This document shows positions 1-4,901 of a stretch of DNA of 5,081 nucleotides, in pieces; positions within the stretch are counted from its first letter, which is position 1, and each line of letters opens with the position of its first letter. The stretch is from Gemmatimonadota bacterium (GTDB lineage: Bacteria > Gemmatimonadota > Gemmatimonadetes > Gemmatimonadales > GWC2-71-9). The stretch is taken from assembly GCA_029862935.1 (NCBI GenBank), contig JAOTWK010000286.1, forward strand, positions 1 to 5,081. The letters are read 5' to 3'. A model generated the notes under the pieces. It was not told the origin of the DNA, ran no database searches, and saw only the letters and a program-made list of their open reading frames with translations. The position numbers were made by a program, and so were the translations under genes.

Positions 1-59
1 AGAGTGCCATCGACGGGTGTCTGGATGCTCGTCCACTTGCACGTGACCCTGATCCTCAC
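1..59 (-). CDS. Possible start of a further ORF (partial, doubtful)
   Basis: On the minus strand a GTG at 59 opens a frame that stays open to the window edge and would begin with V/M-R-I-R-V-T-C-K-W-T-S-I-Q-T-P-V-D-G-T-L. There is no good Shine-Dalgarno and only 19 whole codons are visible, so this may be chance. It is listed because its direction fits the other genes. I do not recognise the protein. Confidence 0.2.
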   Translation of the reverse strand, partial: MRIRVTCKWTSIQTPVDGT

Positions 60-112
60 AGTAGGTCGATGTTACGTATTCAGGTGACGTGGTAGGTTCA
101 GCATTCACCCTT

Positions 113-119
113 GTTAGGC
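113..119 (-). other. Solitary R'' box at the left edge of the array
   Basis: A perfect GCCTAAC (119-113) occurs downstream of the leftmost gene. No GTT trinucleotide exists on the minus strand between it and the left window edge, so no R' box can be placed. Either the attC is truncated here, or its R' lies beyond the window, which would make it longer than 119 bp. This could mark the end of the array. Confidence 0.5.
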
Positions 120-215
120 GGCAGCGTCAAGGAGGGATCGACCGTTGATATCAGCCCGGCCCCACTCCGCCGGGCCCTCCCGTGGGTCACGTGCGCACAC
201 TCCTTCACTGTCGCT

Positions 216-243
216 TCAGGATGGGCGAGTGTCAGGATGGGCG
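216..243. repeat. Short tandem direct repeat at the end of the leftmost gene
   Basis: TCAGGATGGGCG occurs at 216-227 and again at 232-243, separated by AGTG. The period is 16 bp, not a multiple of three. On the coding strand both copies read CGCCCATCCTGA, in two different frames; the second supplies the TGA stop. A slippage duplication would therefore have shifted the reading frame. Confidence 0.8.
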
Positions 244-668
244 CTCGTACTGGGAACCCTCGACAACGACCAGCGATCGCCCGGTTCACGGATGTACCTT
301 CGGACCACGTAGCCCCAGGGGACGGCAAGGGAGATGATCACGAGTCCAAAGACATTGGCGAACCAGGTCTCGCCGAATGCACCTTCAAGGCCGCCCGCAC
401 TCCTTAGCGGAAGGCCTACTAGAATCACCCACGTCGCTTTCCAGACCAACTCGAAGAACAAGAGCGGCAGCATCTTCAGCGGGTAGCGGAGACCGATCAG
501 CGCAAGCAACGCCACCGTGCTGAGGAGACACCACGTAACGCCGCGAAAGTGCTCGGCTGTCTCGGGCGAATCCATGAGAAGCGGCCAGATCATCGTCCCC
601 ACACCGACAACGATAAGTAGGTAGGTGGCGCGGAGAACGTAGAGCCTCCAGATCGAAACCTCGCTCAC
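216..668 (-). CDS. Uncharacterised four-helix membrane protein
   Basis: A 150-residue membrane protein whose family I cannot name, although the middle R-Y-P-L-K-M-L-P-L-L-F-F-E-L-V-W-K (61-77) looks like a conserved signature. Membrane segments are about 11-31, 43-60, 66-88 and 102-122. They are followed by the basic R-R-Y-I-R-E-P-G-D-R-W (123-133) and a polar, proline/serine-rich tail. Start: GTG at 668 with a strong AGGGAGGG 4 nt upstream, the best ribosome site in the window. Unlike its neighbours the gene does not end in an R'' box: it stops at TGA (218-216), 97 nt before one. A 12-bp direct repeat (216-227 and 232-243, 16-bp period) covers the stop. The tail after about residue 133 may therefore not be ancestral. 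Function unknown. Confidence 0.78.
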   Translation of the reverse strand: MSEVSIWRLYVLRATYLLIVVGVGTMIWPLLMDSPETAEHFRGVTWCLLSTVALLALIGLRYPLKMLPLLFFELVWKATWVILVGLPLRSAGGLEGAFGETWFANVFGLVIISLAVPWGYVVRRYIREPGDRWSLSRVPSTSAHPDTRPS

Positions 669-831
669 TAAGCCCTCCCTGGGTCAAGGCAGACCAGCAC
701 ACGCTAGAGCACTCCTTCTACGAGACAGGAGGATAAGCTGTTTCAAGTCGGCGCCCTGACGAACGACGCGAATCACGGCGGCGAGCGACGCAACCAAGAA
801 ACCAGGTGCTAGCCTCGTGCGGCCGAACGTC
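669..831 (-). other. Leader of the leftmost membrane-protein gene; no gene seen
   Basis: With the adjoining attC-like region this makes 307 bp without a convincing gene. The minus strand carries the Shine-Dalgarno AGGGAGGG (680-673) just before the next start. I see no promoter with correct spacing: a TTGAAA and a TATCCT occur only 5 nt apart. ORFs crossing this stretch are out-of-frame shadows of neighbouring genes. Confidence 0.4.
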
Positions 832-981
832 CCTGCGTTTGAGCCGCCGGCGCCCGCCCACCGGGCGGGCGTATCACCAGCCGGTCAATCGTAGCTACCC
901 TGGTGGCCCTATTAACACCAGCGGACCGCGCCGGCCAGACTCCTGACACCTGGTAGCCAGTGCGCCTTTGCCATGTTACGT
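832..981 (-). other. attC: Long degenerate attC-like region
   Basis: The R''-like box ACGTAAC (981-975) contains the stop of the DUF4386-like gene. The best R' candidate is GTTCGGC (838-832), one mismatch from consensus. The neighbouring plus-strand text (GAACG, then TTTGAGCCGCC) resembles the R' arm of the good site at 2143, which reads TAACGTTTGAG and then AAGCCGCC. The total would be 150 bp, long for attC. The interior holds a perfect hairpin (852-870) and a second one with CTGGTG (900-905) pairing CACCAG (916-921). A shorter alternative with R' at 910-916 has poorer arm pairing. Confidence 0.45.
852..870. repeat. Perfect GC-only hairpin
   Basis: GCCCGCCC (852-859) pairs perfectly with GGGCGGGC (863-870) around the 3-nt loop ACC. 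It lies about 105 nt downstream of the DUF4386-like stop, within the long attC-like region. No T-run follows on either strand, so it does not look like an ordinary intrinsic terminator. It may serve as the apical stem of the folded attC. Confidence 0.6.
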
Positions 982-1491
982 CGGGTCTGGCGCTGGCGCG
1001 GCGACTCCCTTGATCAGAAACCAAAACGCGAGCGTGATTTCGAACGCCGCCATCGGCAGCCACATGAGCCACGTGGCCACTGACGACCACCCCCCGGCGT
1101 CCGCGACCACTTCCCCACGCTGGAGGAGCAGCAGCACGACGAGGAGGACCGACGCGGCCACACCGAACTGGGCGAGCGCGACGGGGATCATCCGGCCGCG
1201 GAGCAGGAGCCAGGCGAAGAGCGTACTGCCGATCGCGAAGAAGATCTCGCCTTGCACGCCAGGAATGCCCTCGACGATGCGGCAGGTCAGGCCGAGCAGG
1301 GCGAGATCCGGATCCTGCACGCGCGTGATAGCATAGAGGGTCACACCTAGGAGTAGGGCACAAAGCGAGGTGAGCACGGAAAGGACACTCGTCGCAGCCG
1401 CCTCGTCTCCCAGAATCAGGCTCGTGATGCCCGCCGCAATGTAAAAGAGGAATGTGAAGCCCGCGAGTCGTGCGTTCGTCGTGCGAGTCAT
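976..1491 (-). CDS. DUF4386-like integral membrane protein (short form)
   Basis: A 171-residue membrane protein. The opening MTRTTNARLAGFTFLFYIAAGI and the later R-I-V-E-G motif (71-75) resemble DUF4386 proteins, whose function is unknown. The assignment is from memory. Membrane segments are about 11-27, 35-54, 84-97, 102-124 and 138-162. The family usually runs to about 220-240 residues. Here the loop after the first helix and the stretch after R-I-V-E-G are short, so parts of the usual core seem to be missing, although the frame is intact and the C-terminus (W-L-M-W-L-P-M-A-A-F-E) looks normal. I prefer the ATG at 1491 because it gives the family-like N-terminus and has GGGG about 5 nt upstream. 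An in-frame ATG at 1509 would add MAPGAH. TAA stop inside an R''-like box, ACGTAAC. Confidence 0.8.
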   Translation of the reverse strand: MTRTTNARLAGFTFLFYIAAGITSLILGDEAAATSVLSVLTSLCALLLGVTLYAITRVQDPDLALLGLTCRIVEGIPGVQGEIFFAIGSTLFAWLLLRGRMIPVALAQFGVAASVLLVVLLLLQRGEVVADAGGWSSVATWLMWLPMAAFEITLAFWFLIKGVAAPAPDPT

Positions 1492-1606
1492 ATGTGCCCC
1501 GGGTGCCATGAGGTTCCGCGTTCGGCCCAGCGTCCGGCCTGCTGGCGGCGCCGATGGTGACGGCCGGCGAGTCCCTACGCGAGAGGGACGCTACGGGTTT
1601 CGGTCG
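1492..1606 (-). other. Leader of the DUF4386-like gene
   Basis: About 115 nt lie between the presumed R' box and the preferred start. It contains an alternative in-frame ATG at 1509. Dyads such as GTCCCT/AGGGAC around 1571-1589 are visible. No convincing -35/-10 pair was found and no small ORF with a plausible start stands out. Confidence 0.4.
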
Positions 1607-1708
1607 GCCGAATGCCAGAAGCTGCGGTCTGTAGCGGCCACAATCAAGACAAACCCGTTCCGCCCGGCGTGGCCGCCGCGGGCCCTCAGCTTCATGGGCG
1701 GGTTAGCC
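1607..1708 (-). other. attC: Degenerate attC-like site with two nested stems
   Basis: R'' is GGCTAAC (1708-1702), holding the upstream gene's stop. No perfect R' is present. The best structural solution places R' at ATTCGGC (1613-1607), because GAAGCTG (1618-1624) pairs exactly with CAGCTTC (1687-1693), and inside that GCGGCCAC (1634-1641) pairs exactly with GTGGCCGC (1670-1677). This gives a 102-bp folded site. An alternative short site would use GTTTGTC (1652-1646) as R', with AACC/GGTT and CGCCC/GGGCG pairing. Either way the R' core departs from GTTRRRY, so the site may be weak or inactive. Confidence 0.55.
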
Positions 1709-2104
1709 AGCTGCATCGCGTGGCGGGCTCAGGATCGGTGGCCCGACGATTGCGAAACCCGTGGCTGCGAGAAGGAGCCCGATGAGTTGCGGACCTACTG
1801 TCAGGAGGAGATTTCCCGCCGCCACATGGGTGGCGTCGATGACCAGAACAGGCACCCCGTAGGCGATGATCGGGCAACAGTACGCCCAGATACCCCACCG
1901 CTCACCGCGGCGAATTGCGACTAGGGCTATCAACGTCATTAGAACCGCAACGCTGAGGTTGGCAAGTGCACCGGCCACCAAGTGGCGCCCGGTGCGATCA
2001 GATAGGCTAGCGCCTTCGGCAATGAACCAAGATGCTGGAAGGAGCCCGATGGCAGCGAGCGAGAGGATGAGTGAGCCGATTCGGAGGCGGTAGTTCCTGG
2101 TCAC
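1703..2104 (-). CDS. Uncharacterised four-helix membrane protein
   Basis: A 133-residue hydrophobic protein that I do not recognise. Likely membrane segments are about 9-29, 43-64, 72-90 and 98-125, with short charged connectors such as R-R-G-E-R-W at 65-70. The second half has V-I-D-A-T-H-V-A-A-G-N at 88-98, where Asp90 and His93 are the only notable polar residues near the membrane. There are no enzyme motifs and no cleavable signal beyond the first helix. The GTG at 2104 is the start offered by the frame; a GAGG lies about 10 nt upstream and the R' box 38 nt upstream. An out-of-frame ATG just upstream does not yield this protein. The TAA stop is inside an R'' box (GGCTAAC). It is probably a real cassette gene because of its boundaries; the function is unknown. 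Confidence 0.75.
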   Translation of the reverse strand: MTRNYRLRIGSLILSLAAIGLLPASWFIAEGASLSDRTGRHLVAGALANLSVAVLMTLIALVAIRRGERWGIWAYCCPIIAYGVPVLVIDATHVAAGNLLLTVGPQLIGLLLAATGFAIVGPPILSPPRDAAG

Positions 2105-2142
2105 AGCAACGAAGCCTCATCAGAGTGGATGGTATTGCCGCT

Positions 2143-2221
2143 ACCTAACGTTTGAGTCTAAGCCGCCTGCGCAGGCTGGTGAAGCCGGCCGTAGCAGGGC
2201 GGCTGCAGCGTAGGGTTAGGC
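2143..2221 (-). other. attC: attC site after the methyltransferase gene (near-canonical)
   Basis: R'' GCCTAAC (2221-2215) and R' GTTAGGT (2149-2143) are perfect consensus boxes, 79 bp end to end. Both arms carry CTAAC and, further in, AGCCGCC; one arm reads CTGCAGCCGCC and the other, in complement, CTAAGCCGCCTGCG. The middle contains the short self-complementary CCTGCGCAGG. Unlike most genes here, the upstream gene stops just before the box rather than within it. Confidence 0.92.
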
Positions 2222-2226
2222 CGCCT

Positions 2227-2688
2227 TTAGAGCCACCGTCGAACGCGGGACATGTACTGCGTAAACTCGGAGCCGAACTTTTCGAGCAAGGCGCGCTCCT
2301 CGGGCTTGATGTGGTACCGAGTCATGTATGCAATGAAGGCAGGCAAGAGCAAGGCTGCGCCAGCATTTGACAAGTACACGGCCCAGCCTGCAAGTGCCAG
2401 AAGAAAGCCGAGGTACATGGGATTGCGTGAGACGCGATAGACGCCGCTAGACACAACAGACGTGGACGCGCTTGGGGTAAGCGGATTGACCGTGGTGCGC
2501 TTGTCACGAAAGGCGATAACTCCGGCGAACGCAAGTGCCCCACCTACCGCGACAAGCGCCAGCGCGATGGCGGAGCTTCCGGCCAGCGTGAATGAAAGCC
2601 CCGGTGCAGAGTAGGCCACACCAAACATGGCACCGGCAATGACAAGCCAAACGAGCAGTGGCGGGACCTTTAGCTCAAGCCACTGCAT
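2227..2688 (-). CDS. Isoprenylcysteine carboxyl methyltransferase-like (ICMT/PEMT family) membrane protein
   Basis: A 153-residue membrane protein of the ICMT/phospholipid N-methyltransferase-like family, whose members use S-adenosylmethionine at the membrane. The N-terminus MQWLELKVPPLLVW is typical of small bacterial members and supports the ATG at 2688. Membrane segments lie at about 9-28, 38-60 and 93-123. The family signature is present: T-T-V-N-P at 65-69, G-V-Y-R-V-S-R-N-P-M-Y-L-G at 82-94 and I-K-P-E-E-R-A-L at 127-134, then F-G-S-E-F-x-x-Y and the closing R-V-R-R-W-L. Bacteria lack classical prenylated proteins, so the true substrate (lipid, amine or small molecule) is unknown. Length is normal. 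No good Shine-Dalgarno is visible and the start lies 24 nt after the preceding stop, so it is probably co-transcribed with the DUF6010-like gene. Its TAA lies 5 nt before the R'' box of a good attC. Confidence 0.9.
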   Translation of the reverse strand: MQWLELKVPPLLVWLVIAGAMFGVAYSAPGLSFTLAGSSAIALALVAVGGALAFAGVIAFRDKRTTVNPLTPSASTSVVSSGVYRVSRNPMYLGFLLALAGWAVYLSNAGAALLLPAFIAYMTRYHIKPEERALLEKFGSEFTQYMSRVRRWL

Positions 2689-2711
2689 GCCGGGTGTGCG
2701 GTGTAGCCTGA

Positions 2712-2718
2712 GTTAGGC
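2712..2718 (-). other. Solitary R'' box: remnant of a truncated attC
   Basis: A perfect GCCTAAC follows the DUF6010-like gene and contains its stop, exactly as at the intact sites. The next gene's ATG is only 23 nt beyond the box, so there is no room for the rest of an attC. The nearest R'-like string, GTTTGGC (2652-2646), lies inside the methyltransferase coding sequence and has one mismatch. The first residues of that gene look native to its family, so this string is probably fortuitous. Confidence 0.6.
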
Positions 2719-3117
2719 GGCAGCACGAATGCGCCCGCTCTTGAGCAACCATGCTAAGTACGCCGCTGCAGTAACGTCGAACGCAAGACAGAACGCCGGC
2801 CACCAATGTGGCACGCCTGGATTGGAAATGATGGCGGCATGGGTGAGATCGAAAATGCCGTGCACCGCTAGTGCAGCCGCCGCGACCCAGAGTGACCACC
2901 TGAGACCAGTTACTGCGAGTGCGAGGAAGACCGCGCCGACCAGCGACTCAAGAACGAATGCATGTGTGGAAGCGCCCATGACAGCGAAGAGCGCATAGTA
3001 GGACGCGATCACAATCGTCACGACTGGATAGAAGGCTCGGTCGCGATCTAGACCGACGCCAGTGCCTAACAACAGTCCCACCGAGAGTGCGAGTAACGCT
3101 CCGACGAGTAACGCCAC
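2713..3117 (-). CDS. DUF6010-like small integral membrane protein
   Basis: A 134-residue protein with four or five predicted membrane segments (about 2-22, 29-48, 54-71, 74-88 and 105-125). Conserved-looking polar elements lie at or beside the membrane: H-G-I-F-D-L-T-H at 86-93 and N-P-G-V-P-H-W-W-P-A-F-C-L-A-F-D-V at 99-115. From memory this HG.FD..H plus NPGVP.WWPAFCLAFD pattern matches the uncharacterised DUF6010 family; this was not checked by search. The function is unknown. The paired His/Asp residues could bind metal or protons, but that is only a suggestion. The GTG start at 3117 is supported by GAGG 6 nt upstream and by its place 25 nt after a perfect R' box. The C-terminus ends R-I-R-A-A-A, with TAA inside an R'' box. 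The next gene begins only 24 nt after this stop. Confidence 0.8.
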   Translation of the reverse strand: MALLVGALLALSVGLLLGTGVGLDRDRAFYPVVTIVIASYYALFAVMGASTHAFVLESLVGAVFLALAVTGLRWSLWVAAAALAVHGIFDLTHAAIISNPGVPHWWPAFCLAFDVTAAAYLAWLLKSGRIRAAA

Positions 3118-3142
3118 GATACGCCTCGCTGAGTGTGTTGCG

Positions 3143-3209
3143 GCCTAACGATCGCGTTCAGCCGCACGCGAGGGCAGCGACGTGTGTCGGCTGCAACGTG
3201 GCGTTAGCT
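3143..3209 (-). other. attC: attC site after the oxidoreductase gene (near-canonical)
   Basis: R'' AGCTAAC (3209-3203) holds the oxidoreductase stop. R' GTTAGGC (3149-3143) is a perfect consensus box. Length is 67 bp. The two arms are almost fully complementary over about 22 nt: one reads CTAACGCCACGTTGCAGCCG and the other, in complement, CTAACGATCGCGTTCAGCCG. A single extra G (TTGCAG versus TTCAG) gives the extrahelical base that sets strand choice in attC recombination. This is the best-formed attC in the window. Confidence 0.93.
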
Positions 3210-4178
3210 TTTGCTGTCCGGCTCCACGGTGATGACGATTTTCCCTTTGGCGCGCCCTTCTCCAAGATACCGCAGCGCTTCCGGGACGTCGCTCAACAGA
3301 TACCGCCTGTCAATCGGCACGATAATCTTGCCGCACATACACAGTTCCGTGATGAATTCCAGGTCTTCTCGACTGCGCCGAACTATCAGGAGACCTACCT
3401 GCTTGTCTGAAGTTCTTCGAAGCCAACGTCCGAAGAGGAGAATCTGGAGGAAGGTGGCGGCGGAACCTCCAACTGCGTGATAACCTCCATTAGGTTTCAG
3501 TGCGCGGGCGTAGGCGAAGACCGAGCGATAGGCCATCAGGTCGAGTACCAGGTCGTACTGTCTTCCGTTCCGAGTGAAGTTTTCGCGGCTGTAATCAATC
3601 ACGTGGTCTGCACCCAGCGAGCGCATGAAGTCCAGCTTGCCGCTGTTATCCACTCCGGTCACCTCCGCGCCGTATAGTTTCGCAAGCTGGATGGCGAATG
3701 AACCTGCCCCGCCTCCGGCGCCGTTGATCAGAACGCTCTGTCCTAGGTGAACTCTATCGCGCAGACCCTGCAGGGCAATCACTCCCGCCTGCGGGATAGC
3801 TGCGGCCTGCTCGAACGTCAGGCCGGCGGGTCTCAGCGTCCAGATCTTTCCACGCGTGCAGACGTACTCGGCGAAACCACCGCAATAGCCTGTCATTTCT
3901 CCGAAGACTTCATCACCCGGTTTGAATTGCGTGTGGTTTCTGCCCACTCCTTCGACCGTCCCGGCGACGTCCGACCCGAGGATCTGGTTGCCGGGTTTGA
4001 GCAGCCCCCCGAGGCGGGCGTACAATGGTTTCCCAGTCAGGGCCTCCCAGTCCGATCGGTTTACAGACACCGAGCGTACCTTGACCAATATCTCATCATC
4101 CGCAGGGATGGGTTTTTGTACTTCTGTGAGCTGAAGTACATCAGGCGGACCATATCTGGTGTATGTAATCGCCTTCAA
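3204..4178 (-). CDS. Zinc-independent MDR-family NAD(P)H dehydrogenase / quinone oxidoreductase
   Basis: A 324-residue soluble oxidoreductase of the medium-chain dehydrogenase/reductase superfamily, in the quinone-oxidoreductase-like branch. The N-terminal GroES-like domain (about 1-120) shows the typical opening MKAITYTRYGPPDVLQL, N-R-S-D-W at 40-44, G-S-D-V-A-G-T-V at 68-75 and P-G-D-E-V-F-G at 87-93. The Rossmann domain has V-L-I-N-G-A-G-G-G-A-G at 149-159 for the dinucleotide. The structural-zinc cysteine cluster of true alcohol dehydrogenases is absent, so it should reduce quinones, enals or similar carbonyls without zinc. The exact substrate is not readable. The start is taken as TTG at 4178 because the family N-terminus begins there and GGGGA lies about 6 nt upstream. 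The leader after R' is only 38 nt. The TAA stop lies in the next R'' box. Length is normal for the family and no residue is evidently missing. At nearly 1 kb it is large for a cassette gene. Confidence 0.9.
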   Translation of the reverse strand: MKAITYTRYGPPDVLQLTEVQKPIPADDEILVKVRSVSVNRSDWEALTGKPLYARLGGLLKPGNQILGSDVAGTVEGVGRNHTQFKPGDEVFGEMTGYCGGFAEYVCTRGKIWTLRPAGLTFEQAAAIPQAGVIALQGLRDRVHLGQSVLINGAGGGAGSFAIQLAKLYGAEVTGVDNSGKLDFMRSLGADHVIDYSRENFTRNGRQYDLVLDLMAYRSVFAYARALKPNGGYHAVGGSAATFLQILLFGRWLRRTSDKQVGLLIVRRSREDLEFITELCMCGKIIVPIDRRYLLSDVPEALRYLGEGRAKGKIVITVEPDSKS

Positions 4179-4216
4179 GAATGATCCCCAAAGGTCATTT
4201 GGTCAACGGTTTGCAA

Positions 4217-4290
4217 ACCTAACGACCACGTTTCAGGCGCGACGGCTCATGATCGCACCGGCCGTCGACGGCTGCAAACGCCTGTTAGGC
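4217..4290 (-). other. attC: attC site after the PIN gene (near-canonical)
   Basis: R'' GCCTAAC (4290-4284) contains the PIN gene's TAA, and R' GTTAGGT (4223-4217) lies 74 bp away end to end. The arms match after folding: both carry CTAAC, then CGTTT, then CAG and GACGG. One arm reads TTTGCAG where the other reads TTTCAG, giving the extrahelical base typical of attC. This is one of the clearest sites in the window. Confidence 0.9.
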
Positions 4291-4824
4291 TGCCATCGCC
4301 AGACCATGAGATCTAGCCAGTCGACGTTGACCTGTAATACCGAGCCACGTCGCCACCTGGCTCGGTGTTCCGCACTTGATAGGAAACGCCGCCTCGAGTT
4401 GACTGGACCGACTGAGAATTGAGTGCTGATCTACGGGTGCGAAATACCGCACCCCGTTCTTGACGGCGTGGAACATGTGACGTCGGTCCATCTCATCCGG
4501 AAGGATCCCCGAAAGCTTGACATAATCCGGAGCGGCGACCCCCGCAGTGGAAGTCGAGGTCTCGTCGACCCAAGTAAAAGGTGCAGCCGGCAACCGCCGC
4601 AGCTGGTTCCAGACCTCGAGGTGCGGACCGCGGTATTGCTCGGGCAGCCCTCTAATCTCGCCCAGGACTTCTGTTGAAGCCACAGCAGAAATTCCACCCA
4701 GTTCGTTTTGACGTAGCAAAGCTGATAGGGCGGGCATCTGAGCTGGATGGTTGCCCTTGACTACAGCACCAACGAGGCAGTTGTCGAAATAGACCGTAGC
4801 GCTCGTGGAAGACAGAATCTTCAT
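4285..4824 (-). CDS. PIN-domain protein (VapC-like putative ribonuclease)
   Basis: A 179-residue soluble protein. PIN domains are Mg-dependent RNases with clustered acidic residues, often the toxin of VapBC pairs. The expected pattern is visible: Asp14 in V-Y-F-D-N-C at the end of the first strand, Glu52 and Glu56 in T-E-V-L-G-E-I, Asp113 in D-E-M-D-R-R-H-M-F-H-A ahead of K-N-G-V-R-Y-F, and Asp132 in P-V-D-Q-H-S-I-L. The protein is longer than a typical VapC (about 130 residues). The extra C-terminal stretch (about 140-179) holds T-P-S-Q-V-A-T-W-L, common in longer PIN proteins. ATG start at 4824 with weak AGG 9 nt upstream; TAA stop inside the next attC. No antitoxin ORF shares its cassette; the RHH antitoxin fragment upstream is a separate cassette with its own attC. 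It may be a solitary toxin-like gene or a housekeeping PIN nuclease. PIN fold is likely; the target is unknown. Confidence 0.8.
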   Translation of the reverse strand: MKILSSTSATVYFDNCLVGAVVKGNHPAQMPALSALLRQNELGGISAVASTEVLGEIRGLPEQYRGPHLEVWNQLRRLPAAPFTWVDETSTSTAGVAAPDYVKLSGILPDEMDRRHMFHAVKNGVRYFAPVDQHSILSRSSQLEAAFPIKCGTPSQVATWLGITGQRRLARSHGLAMAA

Positions 4825-4837
4825 TTCGATCTACCTG

Positions 4838-4880
4838 CCCGCCAATTCGGCAGCCTGACGAATCCCGCGTCAGTGGCGGG
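4838..4880 (-). promoter_or_regulatory. Nested inverted repeat in the 5' leader of the PIN gene
   Basis: CCCGCCA (4838-4844) pairs with TGGCGGG (4874-4880), and inside it CTGACG (4855-4860) pairs with CGTCAG (4868-4873) around the 7-nt loop AATCCCG. On one side the two stems abut directly (4873/4874). On the other they are separated by 10 nt. In the mRNA the 3' foot of the outer stem ends at 4838, and the weak Shine-Dalgarno AGG (4836-4834) follows at once, 9 nt before the ATG. The stems are exact; a role in limiting translation of a potentially toxic protein is inference. It could instead be a remnant of a longer attC, or a protein-binding operator. Confidence 0.5.
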
Positions 4881-4901
4881 CCAGCTGGCTCACCGTGAAC
4901 A

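Noticed and set aside
69..77. ATGTTACGT repeated at 973-981, suggesting another R'' box at the left edge
   Set aside because: A 9-bp match alone is weak; there is no ORF ending there and no partner box.
720..760. TTGAAA and TATCCT on the minus strand as a sigma70 promoter for the leftmost gene
   Set aside because: The two hexamers are only 5 nt apart, far from the 16-18 nt needed.
852..870. GC hairpin as a rho-independent terminator
   Set aside because: No run of T follows on either strand, and it lies inside a candidate attC.
809..1363. 184-codon Arg/Pro/Ala-rich ORF on the minus strand overlapping the DUF4386-like gene
   Set aside because: Composition is typical of an out-of-frame shadow in GC-rich DNA; the overlapping frame has family-like membrane segments and ends in an R'' box.
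1454..1924. 156-codon plus-strand ORF across the attC between two membrane-protein genes
   Set aside because: It is Arg-rich with no recognisable domain and antisense to well-bounded genes and an attC.
3064..3070. A perfect GTTAGGC (R'-like) box on the minus strand within the DUF6010-like gene
   Set aside because: It falls in codons for the N-terminal membrane helix (L-L-G), has no partner arm, and a better R' lies upstream of the gene. Most likely chance.
3747..4184. 145-codon plus-strand ORF opposite the oxidoreductase
   Set aside because: Antisense shadow of a clearly conserved enzyme gene.
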